Shown here one piece after another: positions 36,189 to 44,584 of a DNA stretch of 64,000 nt (position 1 is its first letter; each line of letters opens with the position of its first letter). The DNA is from Actinoplanes sp. NBRC 103695 (lineage in GTDB: Bacteria > Actinomycetota > Actinomycetes > Mycobacteriales > Micromonosporaceae), in the NCBI RefSeq assembly GCF_030269485.1, contig NZ_BSTL01000014.1, positions 1 through 64,000 on the forward strand. The letters are read 5' to 3'. Under the pieces are notes generated by a model. That model was not told the DNA's origin. It did no database searches and saw nothing but the letters and a program-made list of their open reading frames with translations. Made by a program: the position numbers and the translations under genes.

Positions 36189-37909
36189 CGGCGACCGGCG
36201 ATCGGCGGCAGTTGCTTGGGGGTTCCCGGCGCCGGGAACCCCTTGGCGACGGTCGCGCTGACCGAGGCGGCGCTCAGCTCCAGGTCGTCCGGCGGCAGCA
36301 TGAGCGCCGTGGTGAACGGTTGCGGCGCCCGGCAGAGCGTGCCCTTCGCCGGCAGGCGCTTGGTCAGCAGGTAACGGTCGATGGCGCCGGTCGCGCAGGT
36401 CGACGTGCCGTACGCGGTGTGGCCCCAGTTGTTGCTCGACAGCAGCCGGCTGTTCGGCAGCCGCTTGGCGGTCCGCACCGCGTCCCGGTAGTTGGTGGCC
36501 GGATCCCAGTAGCTGCCGACCACCAGCACCGTGTTCTTCGTCTTCGTGGTGAACGGCCCGGTGTGGGCATCCTCGTCACGCACGGTCCACGTCTTCCGCG
36601 CGCACTGCACGCTGGCCCAGGTCCAGGCCCGCCCGAAGTACGGCGCCTTGCGGTCGGCCTTCGCCGCCATCGCCGGCCACTTCTTCGCATCGGCCGGGTG
36701 CAGGGCGTCGGTGCACATGATCGAGGCGTACGCGTCGAGGCTGTTGTCGTACGGGAACGAGCGGGCGAGCCGCCGCTGGATCCGGGTGGCGTACCGGGTC
36801 TGGGCCGCCTTGATGCCGGTCCCACCGGCGACCATCAGCCTCATGTCGGCGGCCAGCATCGTGACCTCCTCCCCCGCGCCGGGCGAGTAGAGGGCACTGA
36901 GCACATCGCCGATGAAGTCCGCGTAGGTGACCTTCAGCGTGACGCCCAGCACCGGCACCGGCACGGTGATCGGCTTGCGCTTCAGGTGCTCGCTGATGTT
37001 GTGGAACTTGACGAGCGTGTTGCCCCCGGCGAACGCGCACTTCTTGGTGCCGGCCTTCGAGCAGCGGTTCATGATCTCGGCGAACGCGCGGTAGGCGCCG
37101 CCGGCCGAGTCGAGCCGGACGTCCTGCACGGTGTTCTGCGTCTTCTTGGTGCCCACCCACGACTTCGGGTCGATCACGCCGTCCACGGCGATGGTGCGGA
37201 ACCGGTCCGGGAACATGTCGGCGTAGTACGACCCGAGCGCCGAGCCGTAGCTGAAGCCCAGGTAGTTGAGCTTGCTGTCGCCCACCGCACGGCGCATGAG
37301 GTCCATGTCGCGGGCGACCTCCGCCGTGGACATCGCGCCGGTCAGCGGCCGGCCCGTCGTGGAGCACGCCTTGCCCAGCTTCTCGGCCGACTTGATGTAG
37401 GCCTTTTCTTCCTTGCTTCCGTACGGGAAGAGCGGCGTCATGCCCACCAGCGCCTTCGTCTGCGCCCCGGTCGAGGTGAAGCACTCGGCGGTGTCGCTGA
37501 ATCCGACGCCGCGGGGGTCCATCCCGACGATGTCGAACCGGTCGAGCACCGGCTCGCTGAGGAACAGCGGCGACAGCAGCGCGAACTGGGTGGCCGACCC
37601 CCCGGGCCCGCCGGGGTTGACGAACAGGCTGCCGATCTTGTGCTTGCGGTCCTTGGCGCGTACCCGCAGCAGCGCGACCTCGGTCGTCTGGCCGTGCGAC
37701 CGGTCGTAGTCGAGGGGTACCCGCGCGGTGGCGCACTCGGCCCAGACGTAGCACTTGTACCACTGCAGCTTGGGGGTCCGGACGGCGTCGACGCGGTGCC
37801 GTTCGCGGGCGCTGGTGTGCGCGCCGGCGGCGGCCGCGGGGGCGGCCAGGGGGCCGGCCAGCAGCAGGGCGGTCAGCCCGGCGGTGGCCAGGCGGCGGAG
37901 GAGGGGCAT
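36185..37909 (-). CDS. Secreted alpha/beta hydrolase, tripeptidyl aminopeptidase (TAP) type
   Basis: A 574-residue secreted enzyme. Signal peptide MPLLRRLATAGLTALLLAGP...AAAA. Conserved blocks: LFVNPGGPGGSATQFA (oxyanion region), DIVGMDPRGVGFSD, nucleophile Ser in YLGFSYGSALGSYYADMFP (about residue 225), a TAP-like C-terminal domain with SRLLSSNNWGHTAYGTSTC carrying the catalytic His. Related enzymes of Streptomyces (TAP, SlpD/E) remove tripeptides from secreted proteins. Its stop codon shares the CTAG with the convergent VIT/VWA gene. Substrate is inferred from family. Confidence 0.9.
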   Translation of the reverse strand: MPLLRRLATAGLTALLLAGPLAAPAAAAGAHTSARERHRVDAVRTPKLQWYKCYVWAECATARVPLDYDRSHGQTTEVALLRVRAKDRKHKIGSLFVNPGGPGGSATQFALLSPLFLSEPVLDRFDIVGMDPRGVGFSDTAECFTSTGAQTKALVGMTPLFPYGSKEEKAYIKSAEKLGKACSTTGRPLTGAMSTAEVARDMDLMRRAVGDSKLNYLGFSYGSALGSYYADMFPDRFRTIAVDGVIDPKSWVGTKKTQNTVQDVRLDSAGGAYRAFAEIMNRCSKAGTKKCAFAGGNTLVKFHNISEHLKRKPITVPVPVLGVTLKVTYADFIGDVLSALYSPGAGEEVTMLAADMRLMVAGGTGIKAAQTRYATRIQRRLARSFPYDNSLDAYASIMCTDALHPADAKKWPAMAAKADRKAPYFGRAWTWASVQCARKTWTVRDEDAHTGPFTTKTKNTVLVVGSYWDPATNYRDAVRTAKRLPNSRLLSSNNWGHTAYGTSTCATGAIDRYLLTKRLPAKGTLCRAPQPFTTALMLPPDDLELSAASVSATVAKGFPAPGTPKQLPPIAGRR

Positions 37910-38027
37910 GTCGGGGGTGACCTCTCGCGATCCGGAGCGCGGATTTGCCCGGGATGCACAGAAAGATAGTTACTCAGCGTATCTATGCATATTGTCCAAT
38001 AGGCCACCTCACCTGGCCAAACAGGTG

Positions 38028-38081
38028 ATGGCATCATCTCGGCTTGCATATGGCACCACTGTGATGCCATAGTGGTGCCAT
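38028..38081. promoter_or_regulatory. Nested inverted-repeat operator overlapping the RHH-protein start codon
   Basis: Outer site: ATGGCACCACT (38050-38060) and AGTGGTGCCAT (38071-38081), perfect 11-bp inverted arms. Between them lies GTGATGCCAT (38061-38070), which pairs in 9 of 10 positions with ATGGCATCAT at 38028-38037. The right arm contains the start codon of the ribbon-helix-helix gene at 38080, so bound protein would block translation initiation region and promoter. The likely binder is the RHH protein itself. Confidence 0.65.
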
Positions 38082-38580
38082 GGACATCACGCCGTACGTC
38101 GAGCAGCTTCGCGCCGAGCTCGCCAACGCCGCCGAACTGGGTGGTCCCGAGGCCCGCGCGCTCGCCGAGCGGCTCACCGCACCGATGGAGTCGGCCTTCC
38201 GCCTGGCCTTGCTGGACGCGCTGGGCAGCGCCGCCGACGAGATCACCACCGAGATGGCACCGGGTTCCGTGCAGGTGCGCCTCCGGGACCGCGCGCCGGT
38301 CTTCGTCGTCACCCTGCCGCCGACCGACGAGGTCGCGCCGGAAGCGCCCGCCCCACCACCTCCGGTCACCGACAGTGATGACGCAGTCTCGCGCATCAAC
38401 CTGCGGCTGCCCGACCAGCTCAAGACTCGCATCGAGGAGGCGGCCGGCCGCGACGGCCTCTCGGTGAACGCCTGGCTGGTCCGGGCCGCCTCGGCCGCCG
38501 TGCACCAGCCGACCGCCGCTTCCCCGCAGGGCCGCCGGATCACTCTCGGGTCCGACCGGTTCACCGGCTGGGCCCGTTAA
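38080..38580 (+). CDS. HicB-like ribbon-helix-helix protein
   Basis: A 166-residue protein. The C-terminal part (residues ~103-145) is a ribbon-helix-helix DNA-binding module: SRINLRLPDQLKTRIEEAAGR, DGLSVNAWLVRAAS. The N-terminal ~85 residues are a helical and beta domain of unknown role; a Pro/Ala linker joins them. ATG 38080 lies inside an inverted repeat and has no usual ribosome-binding site. The DUF4097 gene follows after 45 bases, a pairing I know from other actinobacteria. Probably an autorepressor rather than an antitoxin, since no toxin gene is adjacent. Confidence 0.8.
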   Translation: MDITPYVEQLRAELANAAELGGPEARALAERLTAPMESAFRLALLDALGSAADEITTEMAPGSVQVRLRDRAPVFVVTLPPTDEVAPEAPAPPPPVTDSDDAVSRINLRLPDQLKTRIEEAAGRDGLSVNAWLVRAASAAVHQPTAASPQGRRITLGSDRFTGWAR

Positions 38581-38625
38581 GACTTCCCGTTCCGACCAGC
38601 CACCTTGAAGGGGGCTCGCGCAGCC

Positions 38626-39498
38626 ATGCCCGAATTCGACACCACCGGCCCGATCGACGTCACCATCGACCTTCCCGTCGGCGATGTCCGCATCACCGCC
38701 GGCGACACCCCCGGAACCACCGTCCACGTCCGCCCGGCCAACCCGAAGCGCGAGGCGGACAAGCGGGTCGCCGAGCAGACCATCGTCGAGTACGCGGACG
38801 GCCGCCTGCTCGTCAAGGGCCCGCAGAATCCCGTCCTCGGGCTGCTGCGGCCGGTGATCGGACCCTTCAACGGCAAGAACTCCGGCATCGTCACCGTGGA
38901 AGTCACCGTGGCGACCGGGTCCAGCCTCAACGCCGAGGGCGGGGTCATCAACCTGACCAGCACCGGCACGTTCGGCGACTGCCGGGTCAAGTCCGGCTGC
39001 GGCGACATCCGGCTGGACCGGGCCGGGTCGGTCACCGCCCACACCGGCGCCGGCACCGTGGTCGTTCGGGCCGCCGACGGCGACGCGGAGGTGACCACCG
39101 GCTCCGGCGAGGTACGCGTCGGCACGGTGGGCCACGGCGCCCGGGTCAAGAACGCGAACGGCCAGACCCACATCGAGAGCGTCGGCGGCGCGTTGCGGGC
39201 CCGCGCGTCGAACGGCGGCATCCTGGTCGGCCGGACCGGCGGCGCCGTGGACGCGGCCACCGCACACGGCGACATCCGGATCGGCGAGGTCGGGCCGGGC
39301 GAGGTGGGGCTCAAAACCGCGATGGGCGAGCTCGAGGTCGGCGTCCCGGACGGCATGCCCGCCTACCTGGACGTGCAGACGTCCTTCGGCAGCGTGCAGA
39401 ACCGGCTCTCCCAGTCCGGCGCTCCCCGCGACGGCGAGCAGCACGTCGAGGTCCACGCCCGCACCGCGTACGGCGACATCATCATCCGCCGCCCCTGA
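38626..39498 (+). CDS. DUF4097-family beta-helix protein
   Basis: A 290-residue protein starting at ATG 38626 behind GAAGGGGG. It consists of short beta-strand repeats with Gly-Asp turns (GDVRITAGDT, GDIRLDRAGS, GDAEVTTGSGEVRVG, GDIRIGEVG, GDIIIRR), the hallmark of DUF4097/DUF4098 right-handed beta solenoids. A signal peptide and membrane anchor are absent. It follows the HicB-like gene and is likely in the same unit. Function of the family is unknown; similar proteins have been called adhesin-like on fold alone. Confidence 0.85.
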   Translation: MPEFDTTGPIDVTIDLPVGDVRITAGDTPGTTVHVRPANPKREADKRVAEQTIVEYADGRLLVKGPQNPVLGLLRPVIGPFNGKNSGIVTVEVTVATGSSLNAEGGVINLTSTGTFGDCRVKSGCGDIRLDRAGSVTAHTGAGTVVVRAADGDAEVTTGSGEVRVGTVGHGARVKNANGQTHIESVGGALRARASNGGILVGRTGGAVDAATAHGDIRIGEVGPGEVGLKTAMGELEVGVPDGMPAYLDVQTSFGSVQNRLSQSGAPRDGEQHVEVHARTAYGDIIIRRP

Positions 39499-39606
39499 TC
39501 GCCGGAGCTGGTTGCCAAGGACCGGTGATTTCGCCGATGTCGAGATAGACCCTCCCGACAAAGACTGACTGCCGTCGATCCGTCCCCTTTCGAAGGAGAG
39601 AACGGC

Positions 39607-40485
39607 GTGCAGTCCTCCACCCCATTCCGTCGCTGGACAGCGACCGTGGCGACCGCCCTGGCCCTGGTGGCCGGCACGGCGGTCGCCGCGTCACCCGCCC
39701 GAGCGGACAGCCCGTACGAGCGCGGCCCCGACCCGACCAACTCGATCCTGGAAGCGTCCCGCGGCCCCTTCGCCACCGGATCGCAGGACGTCTCCAGCCT
39801 CTCCGTCTCCGGCTTCGGTGGCGGCACGATCTACTACCCCACCGACACCAGCCAGGGCACCTTCGGCGCGGTGGCCATCTCCCCCGGCTTCACCGCCCGG
39901 TGGTCCAGCATCTCCTGGCTCGGGCCGCGGATCGCCTCGCACGGCTTCGTGGTGATCGGCATCGAGACGCTCACCCTGTACGACCAGCCGGACTCCCGCG
40001 GGCGGCAGCTGCTCGCCGCGCTCGACTACCTGACGTCGCGCAGCTCCGTGCGTACCCGGATCGACCCGAACCGGCTCGCCGTGGCCGGCCACTCGATGGG
40101 TGGCGGCGGCAGCCTGGAGGCCGCGCGCAGCCGGCCGGCCCTGCAGGCCGCGGTGCCGCTGGCGCCGTGGAACGGGACCAAGAACTGGAGCACGCTGCGG
40201 GTGCCGACGACGATCATCGGCGGCGAGTCGGACACGATCGCGCCGGTGGCCAGCCACTCGATCCCGTTCTACAACTCGATCCCGGCGTCGGCGGAGAAGT
40301 CCTACGTCGAGCTGAACAACGCCAGCCACTTCTTCCCGCAGACGACCAACACGCCGACGGGCAAGCACGCGGTGGCCTGGCTCAAGCGGTTCGTCGACGA
40401 CGACACCCGGTACGACCAGTTCATCTGCCCGGGCCCGTCCGGCTCGGCGATCTCCGACTACCGCAACACCTGCCCGCTGGGCTGA
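39607..40485 (+). CDS. Secreted cutinase, PET-hydrolase-like (polyester hydrolase family)
   Basis: A 292-residue secreted alpha/beta hydrolase starting at GTG 39607 behind GAAGGAGAG. Signal peptide ends near SPARA (residue ~33); the mature protein begins [21 protein letters not shown], as in Thermobifida-type cutinases. Catalytic triad by motif and spacing: Ser163 in GHSMGGG, Asp209 in ESDTIAPVA, His241 in NASHFFP; Ser-Asp 46 and Asp-His 32 residues apart, as in TfCut2. The substrate-cleft Trp188 (PWN) is present. The oxyanion-side block is GFTARWSS, with Phe instead of the common Tyr. The C-terminal cysteines (ICPGP, NTCPLG) fit the conserved disulfide. It should cleave cutin-like polyesters; PET activity is inference. 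Confidence 0.92.
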   Translation: MQSSTPFRRWTATVATALALVAGTAVAASPARADSPYERGPDPTNSILEASRGPFATGSQDVSSLSVSGFGGGTIYYPTDTSQGTFGAVAISPGFTARWSSISWLGPRIASHGFVVIGIETLTLYDQPDSRGRQLLAALDYLTSRSSVRTRIDPNRLAVAGHSMGGGGSLEAARSRPALQAAVPLAPWNGTKNWSTLRVPTTIIGGESDTIAPVASHSIPFYNSIPASAEKSYVELNNASHFFPQTTNTPTGKHAVAWLKRFVDDDTRYDQFICPGPSGSAISDYRNTCPLG

Positions 40486-40490
40486 CCACC

Positions 40491-40530
40491 CGGGGCCTGC
40501 CGTGCCGGGCGACCGGCACGGCAGGCCCCG
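40491..40530. terminator. Strong bidirectional hairpin
   Basis: Perfect 18-bp arms (40491-40508 and 40513-40530, starting CGGGGCCTGCC) around a GCGA tetraloop, between the convergent cutinase and CBS genes. Confidence 0.9.
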
Positions 40531-40535
40531 ACCAG

Positions 40536-40973
40536 CTAGGGACGCTCGCCGGTGATGTAGCCGGCGAGCTCGCTGCGTTCGCTCTCCAGCTCGTCCATCC
40601 GGTTCTTCACCACGTCGCCGATGCTCACCACGCCGCCCAGCGCGCCGTTCACCAGCACCGGCACGTGCCGGAAGCGGCCGTCCGTCATGAGCCGCTCGAC
40701 GTCCTCGAGAGAGGCCTCCGGGCTCACCGTACGCACGCTCGACGTGGCGATCCGGGTGACCGGCTCGGTCAGCACGTCGGCGCCGCGCGCGGCGATCGCC
40801 CGCACCACGTCGCGCTCGCTGACGATCCCGGCGATCTCGGCGCCGTCGGCCGACACCACCACGGCGCCGATCCTGTGCTCGGCCAGCACTCGCAGAAGAC
40901 CGGCCACATCGGTGTCCGGTGTGACCGTGACGACCTGATCGCCCTTCACCCGTAGAACGTCGGAGATGCGCAT
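40536..40973 (-). CDS. Tandem CBS-domain protein
   Basis: A 145-residue protein made of a pair of CBS domains. Domain 1 contains VTVTPDTDVAGLLRVLAEHRIGAVVV and IAGIVSERDVVRAIA; domain 2 contains VRTVSPEASLEDVERLMTDGRFRHVPVL and GVVSIGDVVKNRM. ATG 40973 follows a clear GGAGGAATC. Stand-alone CBS pairs bind adenine nucleotides and are often hypoxia- or stress-induced in actinobacteria. Cytoplasmic. It is separated from the convergent cutinase by a strong terminator; regulation is not visible. Confidence 0.92.
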   Translation of the reverse strand: MRISDVLRVKGDQVVTVTPDTDVAGLLRVLAEHRIGAVVVSADGAEIAGIVSERDVVRAIAARGADVLTEPVTRIATSSVRTVSPEASLEDVERLMTDGRFRHVPVLVNGALGGVVSIGDVVKNRMDELESERSELAGYITGERP

Positions 40974-41183
40974 GATTCCTCCAGGACCCAGACGGCGTTG
41001 TCGTGGTGCGTAAACCTTCAGCATCGTCAATGCGTGACCACTTCGCCACTAAAGGATCATCCGAATGGCGAGGTAACACACCCCTGCGGCCCTTGATCGG
41101 ACGGTCCGCGCCGTGATGTCTGGAAGCTGCCTCACACAGGCAGTTTGTCCAAGATCATGGCGAGGCTTCCCAAGGGAGTGAGC

Positions 41184-42308
41184 GTGCGCAGAATTTTCAT
41201 CACCGTCCTCATCGCTGCGGGCCTGATATCCGGCGGCACACCGGCCGCCGTCGCGGCGGCGCCGGCGCCCGGCACGATCGTCAGCGCGACTGTCATCACT
41301 CTCCCGGCGGATCTCGCCGCCAAGGGCACCGCGGTCCGCATCGAGTACCGGACCACCGACATCCGTGGCGCCGCGATCACCGCGACCGGCCTGATCCTGA
41401 CGCCGAAGACGACCCTGAAGCGGAACCGGGTCGTGGTGTGGGCGCACGGGACCACCGGGATCACCGACGCCTGCGTCCCGTCGACCAACTACCAGGTGTT
41501 CTGGCCCGAGGCCCGCAAGGCGGTCCTCGAGTTGCTGCGCCGCGGCTACACGGTGGCCGCGCCGGACTACCCCGGGCTGGGCACCCCGCAGGCGCACCCG
41601 TACCTGGTCGGCGAGAGCGAGGCGCGGTCGATCATCGACATCGCCAAGTCCAGCCGCATCCTGTACCCCGGCCTGGGCAAGGAGTACGCGCTCGACGGCC
41701 ACTCGCAGGGCGGCCAGGGCGTGCTCTTCGCCGGCGAGATCGCGCCGAGCTACGACGGCGACCTCGTACTCAAGGGCCTCGCGGCGATCGCGCCCGCCTC
41801 CAATCTCGACGTCATCGCGCCGGACATCCCCGGCACCGAGGGCCAGGGCTACCTGGTGATGGCCGTGGCCGGCCTGTCCGCCGTCGACAGCAGTGTCAAA
41901 CCCGAGCAGGTCTTCACGTCGTACGCCAAGTCGAAGGCCGCCGAGCTGCCGGCCAACGCCTGTCTGAACGAGATCCTGGCGAAGTTCCGCCCTCTCACCG
42001 CCGAGCAGCTGGTGCCGAACGGCCAGGTGCCGCCCACGATCGTGAGCAAGCTCGGCCAGTACGGCAACCCCGCACAGCGGCCGCCGACCTCGCCGATCCT
42101 GGTCGTGCACGGCACGGCGGACGTGGCGGTGCCCTACGTCATCACCGAACAGTTCCTGATCCCCCAGCTCCAGGCCTGGAACAAGCCGTACCCGATCACC
42201 CTGGTGACCCTGGAGGGCCGCGACCACGAGGGCGCGGTCTACGACTCGACCGTGACCGTTGCTGATCAGATCGACCGCTGGCTCGGGTTCCCCGTACCCC
42301 AGCACTGA
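41184..42308 (+). CDS. Secretory lipase-like alpha/beta hydrolase
   Basis: A 374-residue secreted protein. GTG 41184 is chosen because AAGGGAG lies 6 bases upstream and yields a good signal peptide (VRRIFITVLIAAGLISGGTPAAVAAA). The catalytic triad is visible: Ser in ALDGHSQGGQG (about residue 173), Asp in VVHGTADVAVPY (about 310) and His in EGRDHEGAVY (about 350). The block VVVWAHGTTGITDACVPS and CxNEIL cysteines fit the LIP-type secretory lipase family of fungi and actinobacteria. It likely hydrolyses acylglycerols or esters outside the cell. A terminator follows. Confidence 0.87.
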   Translation: MRRIFITVLIAAGLISGGTPAAVAAAPAPGTIVSATVITLPADLAAKGTAVRIEYRTTDIRGAAITATGLILTPKTTLKRNRVVVWAHGTTGITDACVPSTNYQVFWPEARKAVLELLRRGYTVAAPDYPGLGTPQAHPYLVGESEARSIIDIAKSSRILYPGLGKEYALDGHSQGGQGVLFAGEIAPSYDGDLVLKGLAAIAPASNLDVIAPDIPGTEGQGYLVMAVAGLSAVDSSVKPEQVFTSYAKSKAAELPANACLNEILAKFRPLTAEQLVPNGQVPPTIVSKLGQYGNPAQRPPTSPILVVHGTADVAVPYVITEQFLIPQLQAWNKPYPITLVTLEGRDHEGAVYDSTVTVADQIDRWLGFPVPQH

Positions 42309-42318
42309 CGACGAGGTT

Positions 42319-42353
42319 GTCGAGGGGCGCGAACCCGAGCCGCGCCCCTCGAC
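42319..42353 (+). terminator. Hairpin after the lipase gene
   Basis: Perfect 13-bp arms GTCGAGGGGCGCG / CGCGCCCCTCGAC with a 9-base loop, 10 bases after the lipase stop. Confidence 0.8.
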
Positions 42354-42449
42354 CCGCCCCTCGACCCCGCCCATTCCGGGTGGTCATCTCGGCCGAACGG
42401 ACGGTTGATCACCAGTGGTACCCGATGGGTAGGTTGATCGACGGCATGA

Positions 42450-43457
42450 GTGACCGCGATGACTGACCTCGAGCAGGGCGACGGCAGCGAACCGCTGCTG
42501 GTGCGCCGCTATCTGCATTCCCCCGTACGCGCGGCGGCGACCACCCACGCCGACGTCCGGTGGCCGGCCGCCGCCTACTCCGCGGCCACGACGTCCACCG
42601 TCGCGCCTCCACAGGAGCCCGTCCACTTCGTCGCCGCACCCGCGATCTACGGCTCGCCCCCGCCCAAGCGCCGCCGCGGCGTCGTGCTCGCTGCGGCCGG
42701 CGCGGTCGCCGCCGCCGGGCTGGCCACCGCGGGATACGTGGTGTTCGCCCCGTCCGAGCCGGGCGACCGGATCGTCGGAGCCCTCCCGCAGGCGGCGCCG
42801 TCCACGTCCCCGCCCGCGGGCGCCCTGGCCGAGCCGGACGCCTCGGGCGACGACGCGCCCACCGGCGAGACGACGCAGCCGGCCGCACCGGACGACGCCG
42901 CGCCCGGCGACTCCGCGGAGCAGGGTGACGACACCGGGCCCGCCTCGCCGCGGCAGGGCACATCGACGACCACGCCGGCCACCCCAGGATCACCGGCCGG
43001 CGCAGCGCCGGGAAGGCCGACCAGCGCTACGCCGACACAGCAGACCAAGGCGCCGCTGCTGCTGGCCCCGCCGCCCGCGGCCGCCGCGCCCGTCGCCCGG
43101 ACCGGCCGGATCGTCGCCGACGACGGCCGCTGCCTGGACCTCTTCGCCAACAACCCGGCCGACGGCAACCGCGTCCAGGTGTTCACGTGCAACGGGACGC
43201 CCGCACAGAACTTCACGCTCGCCACGGACGGAACGCTGCGGGTCCGCGACAAGTGCGCCGACGTCACCCGGCGGGCCGCCGTCCGCATCACCGGCTGCGG
43301 CGACCGCGACGTCACACACTGGCGGATCGGCAGCAACGGGACGCTGACCAGCGCGTCCTCCGGGCGCTGCCTGACCCGCCCGCCGGCCGGCCGCGAGTCG
43401 GTCCAGACCTCTCAGTGCTCCGGCAGCGCCACCCAGAGGTGGACGCTCCCGGGCTAG
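42450..43457 (+). CDS. Membrane-anchored ricin B lectin-domain protein
   Basis: A 335-residue protein; GTG 42450 or ATG 42459 may be the start. A cytoplasmic N-terminus of ~70 residues ends in KRRRG and is followed by one transmembrane helix (residues ~75-97), a long Pro/Ala/Thr-rich wall-spanning linker (~100-205), and a C-terminal ricin-type beta-trefoil (DDGRCLDLFANNPADGNRVQVFTC, QNFTLATDGTLRV, SGRCLTRP, SGSATQRWTL). The QxW motifs indicate carbohydrate binding. It should display a lectin on the cell surface. Its stop shares a CTAG with the convergent SEDS-like gene, the last gene of the GTPase operon. Confidence 0.83.
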   Translation: MTAMTDLEQGDGSEPLLVRRYLHSPVRAAATTHADVRWPAAAYSAATTSTVAPPQEPVHFVAAPAIYGSPPPKRRRGVVLAAAGAVAAAGLATAGYVVFAPSEPGDRIVGALPQAAPSTSPPAGALAEPDASGDDAPTGETTQPAAPDDAAPGDSAEQGDDTGPASPRQGTSTTTPATPGSPAGAAPGRPTSATPTQQTKAPLLLAPPPAAAAPVARTGRIVADDGRCLDLFANNPADGNRVQVFTCNGTPAQNFTLATDGTLRVRDKCADVTRRAAVRITGCGDRDVTHWRIGSNGTLTSASSGRCLTRPPAGRESVQTSQCSGSATQRWTLPG

Positions 43458-44584
43458 GTCTTGGGAACGTCCGAACCGGCGCCGATCAGGAACCCGGAGC
43501 CGGCCAGGGTGATCAGGAAACTCGCACCGTCGGAGGCCAGCGGCAGCGTCCAGAGGCTCGCCGGCATCGGCACCCCGCAACCGGCGGCGACCGGCCCGGC
43601 GAGCTGGACGACGAGCAGGACCGTGACCGCCGCGGCGAGCGGAACCGCCTCGGCGCGGGGATCGTGCCGCACCACCCCGGCGAGCAGCGCCACGACCTGC
43701 AGCATCAGCACCGCCGAGATCACCAGGAGGGTCGAGCGACTCAGCCAACCGGCGGTCTGTTCCGTGCCGCCGACCGGCAGTCCCAGCAGATCGCGGTGCC
43801 GGGTCGCCCGGACGAACGGGCCACCCACGGTGGTCAGCAGGGCGGCCCCGGCGGCGACGCTCGCCACGGCCGCGCCGGCCACCGGGAGCAGCGTCCGGAG
43901 CGGCCGGCGCCATGCGGCCAGGTGCAGGGTCACGAGTACGGCCAGAAGTGGCAGCCCGATCAGCGCGAGCGCTCCCTGATCGCGGGTGAACGCGAACACC
44001 GCCAGCGGCGGCATCGCCACGCCCCAGCCCTGGTAGACGCGGTGCCGCCGGATGACCTCCGGCCACCGCGCGGCGGCGGCCGTGGCCAGCCCGGCCAGGC
44101 CGAGGGCGAGGACGGGCACCGGGGCGGCGCCCGCGAGCTGTGCCGCCGAACGGAACCCGCCGGGCCCCTCGGCGGCCACCAGCGCCACCGCCGCGAGCGC
44201 GGTCACCCCGCACGCCGCCCACCACACCCGCGCTGTTTGCGGGAACCGTTCGCCCAGCTGGGCGGCGAGGAGGAACGCCGCGGTGGCCACGGTGAACAGG
44301 GTCCACTCGCGCCACGCGAGCCCGAGGCCGGCGTTGATCCGGACGACGAAGCCCACCGCCGCGAGCGTCCCGGCCGTCAGCAGCACCCCCCGCAGCTCAC
44401 CCGCACGACGCGGGAATCGGAGGGTGGCCGCGAAGAGCAGCAGATACCCACACGCGAAGATGCCGACGAAGGCGATGGCCGCCGGTTTGGTCGCTTCCCC
44501 GAACGGCACCACCAGCGTCAGCGCGGCGACAGCCGGCAGGGCGGCGGGAACGAGGTTCAGACCGACCCGGGACTGTCCGTTCAT
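43454..44584 (-). CDS. SEDS (FtsW/RodA)-like polytopic membrane protein
   Basis: A 376-residue protein with about ten to twelve transmembrane helices and essentially no soluble domain. Parts resemble SEDS glycosyltransferases: FTRDQGALALIGLPLLAVLV corresponds to their DxGTAL block, and GVPMPASLWTLPLASDGASFLITLAGSGFLI to the GxPLPFxSYGGSS block near the C-terminus. Other conserved SEDS residues are changed, so activity as a glycan polymerase is doubtful. ATG 44584 overlaps the previous stop by one base. It is the last gene of the operon that encodes the tubulin-like GTPase, suggesting a wall- or membrane-linked function. Confidence 0.6.
   Translation of the reverse strand: MNGQSRVGLNLVPAALPAVAALTLVVPFGEATKPAAIAFVGIFACGYLLLFAATLRFPRRAGELRGVLLTAGTLAAVGFVVRINAGLGLAWREWTLFTVATAAFLLAAQLGERFPQTARVWWAACGVTALAAVALVAAEGPGGFRSAAQLAGAAPVPVLALGLAGLATAAAARWPEVIRRHRVYQGWGVAMPPLAVFAFTRDQGALALIGLPLLAVLVTLHLAAWRRPLRTLLPVAGAAVASVAAGAALLTTVGGPFVRATRHRDLLGLPVGGTEQTAGWLSRSTLLVISAVLMLQVVALLAGVVRHDPRAEAVPLAAAVTVLLVVQLAGPVAAGCGVPMPASLWTLPLASDGASFLITLAGSGFLIGAGSDVPKT

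Noticed and set aside
38080-38580. HicAB toxin-antitoxin module
   Set aside because: Only the RHH protein is present; the neighbour is a DUF4097 beta-solenoid protein, not a HicA toxin.
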